From Spirosoma sp. (GTDB lineage: Bacteria > Bacteroidota > Bacteroidia > Cytophagales > Spirosomataceae): a DNA stretch of 5,066 nt. The DNA lies in assembly GCA_025351545.1 (NCBI GenBank), contig JANXVQ010000586.1:1-5066 (forward strand). The letters are read 5' to 3'. This document shows, in pieces, positions 1 to 5,066 of the stretch. How positions within the stretch are numbered: position 1 is the stretch's first letter; each line of letters starts with the position of its first letter. The position numbers and the translations under genes are program-made. The notes below the pieces were generated by a model. The model was not told the DNA's origin, did no database searches, and was given only the letters and a program-made list of their open reading frames with translations.

Positions 1-75
1 AATTGATCCTTTTACATAAGACAGCTCGACAGCCATTTCCTTGAATGTTTCGTCAAACACACGTCGTTTAACCAT
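1..75 (-). CDS. IS3-family transposase OrfA, N-terminal fragment (runs off left edge)
   Basis: The minus strand from the ATG at 75-73 reads 25 uninterrupted codons to base 1, starting MVKRRVFDETFKEMAVEL and continuing SYVKGSI. This matches the opening of IS3/IS911-type OrfA proteins, in which a basic start and an 'F-D-x-x-F-K-x-x-A-V-E-L' stretch lead into a helix-turn-helix that binds the element's ends. In this family OrfA is normally fused to the DDE-type OrfB by programmed -1 frameshifting, but both the rest of OrfA and all of OrfB would lie outside the window. The start is fixed by an in-frame TAG at 108-106 on the minus strand, with no other ATG between it and 75. The family call rests on recognising a short N-terminus, so the subgroup is not assigned. 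Confidence 0.8.
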   Translation of the reverse strand, partial: MVKRRVFDETFKEMAVELSYVKGSI

Positions 76-209
76 GGTCAAATTGAAGTTTGTCCCCAAA
101 TCTGCCTAAAAAAAGTCTCCAGTCAAATGTAGCAAGTTCACCATGGTCAAATTGAAGTTTGTCCCCAAATCTGCCTAAAAAAAGTCTCCAGTCAAATGTA
201 GCAAGTTCA
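71..209. repeat. Perfect tandem duplication of the IS end, 69-bp period
   Basis: Bases 71-140 and 140-209 are identical over 70 positions, sharing the A at 140, so two units of period 69 lie head to tail with no mismatch. Identity stops sharply: base 70 (A) differs from 139 (C), and 141 (C) differs from 210 (G). Each unit carries the putative IS tip, a run of seven A/T pairs, and the CCATGG containing the OrfA start codon. On the minus strand the outer ATG (144-142) opens only a 12-codon frame ending at the TAG at 108-106. It is in the same frame as orfA but does not extend it. The duplication may come from replication slippage, or from one IS copy inserting into another about 69 bp from its tip. 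Confidence 0.95.
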
Positions 210-582
210 GTCGGCAAACCTGGACCACCTCAACTATCTAAAATCTGGGCTATTAAACAATTTAAATCCAGGCCATTAAGACAGAAAAGCCCCCGACATA
301 CTTTATGAACTGATTCACAGCCCTTATTCATATAGAAAGAACTCTCTATCCTGGCAAATAACAACGGGGTTGTTGACTACAATTAACACACTCAAGAAAA
401 CGATTACGGATTATTTTTCTTCTCAAACAGGAAAAACACACACATTAACGCTTTACTACACTATAGCTGAATAGACGGATTCAAGCGCGTTTTGCCCTAT
501 CTGTCGAAAACTCAAACTACAGTTAGGCCATTACAACCCGGCTGTTAATCGTTTAACCTGCCTTATAAGCTGTTTACTCTTT
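210..582. other. Intergenic leader between the IS end and the thuA-like gene
   Basis: No frame here looks coding, and the base composition is more A/T-rich than the genes that follow. The stretch probably carries the operon promoter. I see one partial match to the Bacteroidota -7 motif TAnnTTTG (TATTTTTC at 412-419), but no TTTG at the right distance upstream, so no promoter is called. Small structures present are a direct repeat at 241-279, AACAAC-GGG-GTTGTT at 360-374, and GTTAA-N4-TTAAC at 544-557, whose right edge is 25 bp from the start codon. No ribosome binding site of the AGGAGG type precedes the ATG at 583, which is usual in this phylum. Confidence 0.6.
241..279. repeat. Imperfect 16-bp direct repeat in the operon leader
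   Basis: AAATCTGGGCTATTAA at 241-256 and AAATCCAGGCCATTAA at 264-279 match at 13 of 16 positions and start 23 bp apart, close to two helical turns. The core GGCCATTA of the second copy recurs at 526-533, nearer the gene. Spaced direct repeats of this kind can be binding sites for a dimeric regulator, but they could equally be chance similarity in A/T-rich DNA or debris next to an IS end. Confidence 0.4.
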
Positions 583-1494
583 ATGAATACGAAACGCAGA
601 GCTTTTCTACAGCAAGCGACAGGTTTACTGGGATTGACCAGTTTGATGGGTCTCGCCGAGGCTCAAACACTCGTTGACAAGTTGAACTTTTATCCGTCAA
701 AGGCCGCCAAACCATACGTCGTTTTTGTTACGGGTGATCACGAATACAGTGGAGAATTGACACTGCCGCTAATTGCCGCCGAACTCGAAAAAAACTACGG
801 GATGCGGACGACTGTACTAAAGGCAAAGCCCGACTATAATAGCGAAAAAGATATTCCGGGTCTGGAAGCCCTGCGCGAAGCCGATCTGGTCGTTTTCTAT
901 CTACGCTGGCGGCAACTACCTCAGGATCAATTGAATTATATTGACGCTTATCTAAAATCGGGCAAGCCCGTTATGGGTTTTCGAACCACCAGTCATGCCT
1001 TTAACTATCCCGATGGCGACGACCGCAAACGGTGGAATGCGTTCGGTGAGTTTGCATTGGGTAGCCCTCCCGGCTGGGGTGGCGACGCTAAACATACCCA
1101 CTACGGCCACAAGAGTACGACCGACGTAACAATTATTCCCGCAGCCGCCCAAAACCCAATTCTGACGGGTGTTGCGCCATCATTTCATGCGGCTTCCTGG
1201 CTCTATCGCGTTTTGCCCGACTACCCGGGCAAAGGCGCAGTGCCACTGTTAATGGGCAAATCAGTCAATCCTGATAAAGAAGCCATCGATAATCCTGTGG
1301 CCTGGACATGGCAAAACCAGTGGGGCGGAAAAGCCTTCATGACAACTCTCGGCCATCCGGAAGACTTTCAGGTTGAATCGTTTCAGCGACTGGTTATCAA
1401 TGCGATTCATTGGGAACTTGGCAAACCCGTTCCCAAACGATGGAAAGGTAAAATTGACATCAACGTACCGTACGGTCATCCTAAAAAATCATAG
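583..1494 (+). CDS. Tat-exported ThuA-like domain protein
   Basis: This 303-residue protein belongs to the ThuA-like family, which has a class I glutamine amidotransferase-type alpha/beta fold and is linked to trehalose and other sugar utilisation. Its exact reaction is not established. Residues 3-9 (TKRRAFL) form a twin-arginine motif, followed by a hydrophobic stretch (12-25) and a probable cleavage site after A27 (A-E-A). The protein should therefore be exported already folded. The fold begins at 44-58 (PYVVFVTGDHEYSGE). Later strands are ADLVVFYLRWRQ at 100-111, GKPVMGFRTTSHAF at 127-140, a GWGGDAKHTHYGH loop at 164-176, and TTLGHPEDF at 254-262 just before the C-terminal helix. No Cys sits at the amidotransferase elbow near 131-137, so amidotransferase activity is unlikely. 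The ATG at 583 is chosen because a start at Met22 would remove the Tat signal. The next gene begins 5 bp after the stop, indicating one transcript. The family call is firm and the substrate unknown. Confidence 0.9.
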   Translation: MNTKRRAFLQQATGLLGLTSLMGLAEAQTLVDKLNFYPSKAAKPYVVFVTGDHEYSGELTLPLIAAELEKNYGMRTTVLKAKPDYNSEKDIPGLEALREADLVVFYLRWRQLPQDQLNYIDAYLKSGKPVMGFRTTSHAFNYPDGDDRKRWNAFGEFALGSPPGWGGDAKHTHYGHKSTTDVTIIPAAAQNPILTGVAPSFHAASWLYRVLPDYPGKGAVPLLMGKSVNPDKEAIDNPVAWTWQNQWGGKAFMTTLGHPEDFQVESFQRLVINAIHWELGKPVPKRWKGKIDINVPYGHPKKS

Positions 1495-1499
1495 AATCC

Positions 1500-4400
1500 A
1501 TGAAGTCATTTATTCGCCGGAAAAATAGTATCAATGGATTACTGATCGTACTTGGGTTGATAATCGTCGCATTTAGTGCGTTTCAATCGTCCCGAAACGC
1601 TGTTACTGCTTTAGACCCGCTAAAAGTCAGTAAAGGGTCGCGCATCATGTTGCTTGGCAATAATCTAGGGTCGAGGATGATGAATTATGACAACTTCGAG
1701 ACCGAAATGCAGGTCCGTTATCCGGGTGATTCGCTGTACATACGTAATATGTGCGACCCGGGAGATACGCCCGGTTTCAGACCCCGTTCGAGTCGATTCA
1801 TGCCCTGGGCATTTCCCGGCGCAGAAAAATTCCAGACCGAATTGGCCAATCCATCCGATAGTCAGGGCCACTTTGAATCGCCTGATGAATGGCTTACCCG
1901 GCTCAAAACCGACGTAATCGTTGCTTTTTTTGGCTATAACGAATCGTTTCAAGGCAAGGAAGGACTGGCAAACTATAAAGCTGAATTAGACGCGTTTATT
2001 AAATGGACGCTGAGTCAAAAATACAACGGACGCACGGCCCCTCAACTGGCTATTGTATCGCCGATAGCGTTTGAAGATTTGTCGAACAAAATGGATCTTC
2101 CGAACGGCAAAAAAGAAAATGCGAACATTGCTCTCTATGCCAAAGCCATGCAGGAAGTCGCCAACCAGAACAATGTTCTCTTTGTCGATGCGTTTGCGCC
2201 TTCACAGAAATGGTATGGCGATAGCAAAGAACCGTTGACAATAGATGGTTCTCAGCTTACTGAAGAAGGCTACAAAAAACTGGGCGTTTTGCTGGCCGAT
2301 CAGGTTTTCGGGAAAGCTTCCCTCAAAGCGGAAGCTAACCGAAAACTGGTGCATGACGCCGTGATGGAGAAGAACTGGATGTGGCACAACGACTATAAAA
2401 TTCCGAATGGAGTTCACGTGTACGGTCGTCGTTATGATCCGTTTGGGCAGGATAACTACCCGGCGGAGATAAAGAAAATCCGGGAGTTGACAGCCATTCG
2501 GGATAAGGCCATTTGGCTGGCGGCTTCTAGTGGTGAAAAACTGGATCTTAGTGTTGCGGATAAAAATACCTCACCGTTGCCGCCCGTAAAAACCAATTTC
2601 AATCCCGAGAAAAACGGTAGCCTGACGTATCTGTCGGGCAAGGATGCGCTGGCTAAACTAAAAGTACCCCAAGGCTATAAAATTGAGCTTTTTGCTTCAG
2701 AAGACGAGTTTCCCGATCTGGCAAAACCTATGCAGATGTCCTTTGATAATAAGGGACGTTTGTGGATTTCGACCATGCCCAGCTATCCGCATTACAAACC
2801 CGGCGACTCAAAACCGAACGATAAAATTATTATTCTGGAAGATACAAATGGGGACGGCAAGGCGGATAAACAAAGTGTTTTTGCCGATGGGCTTCATCTT
2901 CCACTTGGCTTTGAACTGGCGAAAGAAGGCGTTTATATTTCGCAGGGGCCTAACCTGAAACTATATACCGATACGAACGGGGATGAAAAAGCCGACAAAG
3001 TAGAAATTCTCATGAGCGGCTATGATGATCACGACACACACCACAACAGTCACGCGTTCACTACCGACCCATCCGGCGCTATTTACTCGGGCGAGGGCGT
3101 GTTTTTACATACAAACGTAGAAACGTCCTACGGGCCGGTTCGTGCCACCAACGGCGGTTTTTACCGGTATGCTCCACAACTTCATAAACTCGAGCGTACC
3201 GCCCAGCTTTCTATTCCAAACCCCTGGGGCATTGCGTTCGACGATTGGGGGCAGCCGTTTTTTGCCGAAACATCCAGTCCCGATGTTCGCTGGATGATGC
3301 CCGGTTCTGTATTGCCGCGTTACGGCGAAGCCACGCACAAATCGGTTCAACTAGTTGAAGAAGCGCATCGGGTACGGCCAACGTCGGGTCTGGAATTTGT
3401 ATCCAGTCGCCATTTCCCGGATGATATTCAGGGCGATTTTTTGATCAACAATACCATTGGTTTTCTGGGAACAAAAGAGCATACGCTTACCGATGACGGC
3501 ACTGGTTATAAAAGCCACCATCGGGCCGATCTGGTCGTTAGCGAAGATAGAAACTTCCGTCCGGTAGACATGGAATTCGCGCCGGATGGGTCGCTTTACG
3601 TGATCGACTGGCACAATATCCTGATCGGGCATATGCAGCATAACGCTCGAGATCCGCTGCGCGACCACTCACACGGGCGGGTTTATCGAATCACTTATCC
3701 ATCGCGACCCTTGGTAAAACCGGCCAAAATTGACGGTGCCAGCATTGACGAGCTTCTGGATAATTTGAAGCTTCCCGAATACCGTACCCGTTACCGCACA
3801 CGACGCGAATTGAGAGGCCGGAATGTTAGTGAGGTCGTTGCCAAACTGAAAACATGGGTGGCCGGACTGGACAAAAAAGATCCGAGATATGAACACCATT
3901 TGCTGGAAGGCTTGTGGGTGAGTTGGGGAATGAACAAGGTCGATCAGCCCCTGCTGCGTCAGGTGCTTAAGGCGAAAGATTACCACGCCCGGGCCGCTGC
4001 CGTTCAGGTGGTGCGGTACACGGGCCATCAGGTGGCCGATCAGGCCAATTTGCTCATGCAGGCAGTGCGTGACGAGAACAGCCGGGTCCGGTTAGACGCC
4101 ATCGTCGCGGCTTCCTGGATTGGGAAGGAAAAAGGATTGCCCATTTTGGCCGAAGCGTCTAAAAAACCGCTGGACGACTGGATGATTCATGCCTACGATG
4201 CGGCCGTTGCCCACCTGAAAGGAGAAAACGTCAAAAAGGAAAAAGAGGTAGTTGTGAAGTCAACGCTGAAAGGTGAAGAGCTTGCCTTATATACGATGGG
4301 CAAGCAAATTTATGCCAAGGAAGGGTACTGCACGACGTGTCATCAACCTGATGGCAAAGGGCTCACGGCCTCTGGATTTCCACCCCTTACGGGCACAAAC

Positions 4401-4691
4401 TGGGTGTCGGGCAATGAAGATCGGTTGATAAAAATAGCCTTAAAAGGGATTATGGGGCCAATAGATGTGAGCGGAAAAACATATCCCGGTCAGGTGCCTA
4501 TGACGCCTTTCGGCGGATTACTGAAAGACAACGAAATAGCCGCCGTGTTGACCTATGTGCGAAATTCATTTGGCAATAACGCCCCGGCTATCCGCCCCGA
4601 TAAGGTGGCAAAAGTTAGGGCCGAAACCAAAAGTAAAGTCGACTTCTACTCGCCGACTCAGTTGCTCAAAGACCATCCAATGGAAAAGTAA
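1500..4691 (+). CDS. Exported SGNH-like / beta-propeller dehydrogenase / HEAT / cytochrome c fusion (PVC-type haem-binding protein)
   Basis: This 1063-residue multidomain protein probably oxidises a periplasmic substrate and carries its own electron acceptor. A basic N-terminus and hydrophobic segment (about 13-28) act as a Sec signal or anchor, with no lipobox Cys. Residues 46-272 form an SGNH-hydrolase-like domain with GxN at 145-147 (GYNE). The usual GDS is GNN at 53-55, and the usual DxxH is DGSQ at 249-252, so the Ser and His of the triad are missing. Residues 380-735 form the 'membrane-bound dehydrogenase' beta-propeller, resembling the PQQ sugar dehydrogenase fold. It has Ca-type loops DTNGDGKAD (448-456) and DTNGDEKAD (491-499), a His cluster HDTHHNSH (511-518), and a last blade with PVDMEFAPDGSLYVIDWHN (688-706) then RDHSHGRVYRIT. 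Helical HEAT-like repeats span about 755-907. A monohaem cytochrome c follows (about 925-1022): CTTCH at 944-948, with M1001 (VPMTPFGG) the likely sixth ligand. The start lies 5 bp after the thuA-like stop. Domain classes are clear; substrate and cofactor are inferred. Confidence 0.9.
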   Translation: MKSFIRRKNSINGLLIVLGLIIVAFSAFQSSRNAVTALDPLKVSKGSRIMLLGNNLGSRMMNYDNFETEMQVRYPGDSLYIRNMCDPGDTPGFRPRSSRFMPWAFPGAEKFQTELANPSDSQGHFESPDEWLTRLKTDVIVAFFGYNESFQGKEGLANYKAELDAFIKWTLSQKYNGRTAPQLAIVSPIAFEDLSNKMDLPNGKKENANIALYAKAMQEVANQNNVLFVDAFAPSQKWYGDSKEPLTIDGSQLTEEGYKKLGVLLADQVFGKASLKAEANRKLVHDAVMEKNWMWHNDYKIPNGVHVYGRRYDPFGQDNYPAEIKKIRELTAIRDKAIWLAASSGEKLDLSVADKNTSPLPPVKTNFNPEKNGSLTYLSGKDALAKLKVPQGYKIELFASEDEFPDLAKPMQMSFDNKGRLWISTMPSYPHYKPGDSKPNDKIIILEDTNGDGKADKQSVFADGLHLPLGFELAKEGVYISQGPNLKLYTDTNGDEKADKVEILMSGYDDHDTHHNSHAFTTDPSGAIYSGEGVFLHTNVETSYGPVRATNGGFYRYAPQLHKLERTAQLSIPNPWGIAFDDWGQPFFAETSSPDVRWMMPGSVLPRYGEATHKSVQLVEEAHRVRPTSGLEFVSSRHFPDDIQGDFLINNTIGFLGTKEHTLTDDGTGYKSHHRADLVVSEDRNFRPVDMEFAPDGSLYVIDWHNILIGHMQHNARDPLRDHSHGRVYRITYPSRPLVKPAKIDGASIDELLDNLKLPEYRTRYRTRRELRGRNVSEVVAKLKTWVAGLDKKDPRYEHHLLEGLWVSWGMNKVDQPLLRQVLKAKDYHARAAAVQVVRYTGHQVADQANLLMQAVRDENSRVRLDAIVAASWIGKEKGLPILAEASKKPLDDWMIHAYDAAVAHLKGENVKKEKEVVVKSTLKGEELALYTMGKQIYAKEGYCTTCHQPDGKGLTASGFPPLTGTNWVSGNEDRLIKIALKGIMGPIDVSGKTYPGQVPMTPFGGLLKDNEIAAVLTYVRNSFGNNAPAIRPDKVAKVRAETKSKVDFYSPTQLLKDHPMEK

Positions 4692-4701
4692 TAATTTTAA
4701 G

Positions 4702-4730
4702 TAGGTGTGGCCCCGCCGACACCACACCTA
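4702..4730 (+). terminator. Stem-loop between genes, possible terminator or mRNA-processing element
   Basis: TAGGTGTGG (4702-4710) pairs perfectly with CCACACCTA (4722-4730) around an 11-base loop, starting 10 bases after the upstream stop codon. No T-run follows directly on the plus strand; the nearest (TTTTTT) is at 4754-4759, so this is not a standard intrinsic terminator. It could partly stop transcription, protect the long upstream mRNA from 3' decay, or set lower expression of the downstream gene. On the minus strand the stem is followed by moderately T-rich sequence, but no minus-strand gene is seen that would need it. Confidence 0.4.
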
Positions 4731-4760
4731 AATCATGAAAATCAGCGTTCAATATTTTTT

Positions 4761-5066
4761 ATGACATCATCCTTCCCTTTTCGCTTTGGTGCCGAAGCGT
4801 ATACATGGTTCATGAATAACAATGGTCAAACCCACGCAAATCGCCTGGGGCACATGATCGACATTACGGCTAAGGCAGGTTTTGCCGGTATCGAACCAAT
4901 TTTCAACTGGATGGGCGACTTGCCCGATCCCGAAAGTCTGGCCCGGAAACTGAACGAACAAGGTGTTGAATTGGCCGCCATTGCCTTAGCTCTGGACTGG
5001 AATGGAACCGAAGAAACCGAACAGGAACGACGGGAAGCTGATCGAGCTATTGCACTGCTAAAACAT
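4761..5066 (+). CDS. Sugar phosphate isomerase/epimerase-like TIM barrel, N-terminal part (runs off right edge)
   Basis: The ATG at 4761 opens a frame of 102 codons that is still open at the window end. The protein starts MTSSFPFRFGAEAYTWF, continues through ITAKAGFAGIEPIFNW (35-50), and has a second strand, GVELAAIALALDWNG, at 68-82. This is the opening of the xylose isomerase-like TIM-barrel superfamily (AP endonuclease 2 type). Strand 1 carries the substrate-pocket aromatic residues, the 'GF.GIE' turn follows helix 1, and the next strand begins after a short helix. The metal-binding residues (Glu, Asp, His) lie further on and are not visible. There is no signal peptide, so it is probably cytoplasmic, unlike its two neighbours. 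Such proteins isomerise or epimerise sugars and often sit in carbohydrate operons with ThuA-like and oxidoreductase genes. No Shine-Dalgarno sequence is seen. The 69-bp gap and stem-loop leave open whether it shares the upstream transcript. Confidence 0.85.
   Translation, partial: MTSSFPFRFGAEAYTWFMNNNGQTHANRLGHMIDITAKAGFAGIEPIFNWMGDLPDPESLARKLNEQGVELAAIALALDWNGTEETEQERREADRAIALLKH

Larger units (their letters stand above)
1..209 (-). mobile_element. Partial IS3-family insertion sequence, one end only
   Basis: The element enters from the left and its outer tip appears to be at 209, or at 140 if the inner copy is the true end. Read on the minus strand, the tip begins TGAACTTGCTACATTTGACT and continues to GGAGAC, covering 209-184. 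This has the 5'-TG start typical of IS3-family inverted repeats and lies just in front of the orfA start, as a left inverted repeat should. The opposite end and the target-site duplication are outside the window, so the inverted repeat cannot be confirmed by pairing. The terminal segment is duplicated (see the repeat entry). Confidence 0.7.

Noticed and set aside
106..144. 12-codon minus-strand frame (MVNLLHLTGDFF) from the duplicated ATG
   Set aside because: It is a by-product of the tandem duplication, and stops before the real OrfA start.
71..209. Tandem repeat as a CRISPR array or minisatellite
   Set aside because: Only two copies, no spacers, and each unit is explained as the end of an IS3-type element including the OrfA start codon.
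373..419. Promoter from TTGACT (373-378) or TATTTTTC (412-419)
   Set aside because: TTGACT has no -10 at 17 bp, and TATTTTTC lacks a TTTG about 20 bp upstream. Neither supports a confident call.
1515..1535. Twin arginine (RRKNS) in the large protein as a Tat signal
   Set aside because: The Phe/Leu positions after the RR pair do not fit, and a c-type cytochrome should use Sec because haem is attached after export.
1687..1917. Plus-strand frame of 76 codons inside the large gene
   Set aside because: It overlaps the SGNH-like coding region in another frame and has no recognisable domain.
2683..2958. Plus-strand 91-codon frame in the propeller region
   Set aside because: It is out of frame with the supported protein and has no family resemblance.
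3351..4028. Long minus-strand frames opposite the propeller and HEAT region
   Set aside because: They are antisense shadows of a gene whose own frame carries clear family motifs, and their translations show no domain.
4767..4961. Minus-strand 64-codon frame at the right edge
   Set aside because: It lies opposite the sugar isomerase-like gene, whose plus-strand frame has recognisable TIM-barrel motifs.

Overview
The window looks like accessory-type chromosome from a Bacteroidota bacterium, most likely of the Cytophagales (Spirosoma-like). This placement is inferred from the protein families and their wording, the A/T-rich leaders with no Shine-Dalgarno sequence, and the balanced base composition. 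No marker gene is present to prove it.

Left edge (1-209): the end of an insertion sequence that runs off the window to the left. The minus strand encodes the first 25 residues of an IS3-type OrfA transposase. The IS terminus in front of it is present twice, as a perfect head-to-tail duplication with a 69-bp period. Positions 210-582 hold no convincing gene. They form the leader of the following operon and contain an imperfect 16-bp direct repeat and two small palindromes.

Centre (583-4691): two tightly linked genes, 5 bp apart. The first encodes a Tat-exported ThuA-like protein with a class I glutamine amidotransferase-type fold. The second encodes a 1063-residue exported multidomain protein. 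Its order is signal anchor, degenerate SGNH-hydrolase-like domain, six-bladed beta-propeller of the 'membrane-bound dehydrogenase' (PVC-type) class, HEAT-like helices, and a C-terminal monohaem cytochrome c with CxxCH and a likely Met ligand.

Right edge (4692-5066): a 69-bp gap with a 9-bp stem-loop, then the first 102 codons of a sugar phosphate isomerase/epimerase-like TIM barrel that runs off the window.

Taken together the genes suggest periplasmic carbohydrate (or polyol/glycoside) oxidation. The propeller would oxidise a substrate and pass electrons to its own fused haem. ThuA would assist in sugar handling, and the TIM-barrel protein would isomerise or epimerise a product. The substrate is unknown. 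The most unusual points are the SGNH domain lacking its catalytic Ser and His, the fused architecture, and the duplicated IS end.
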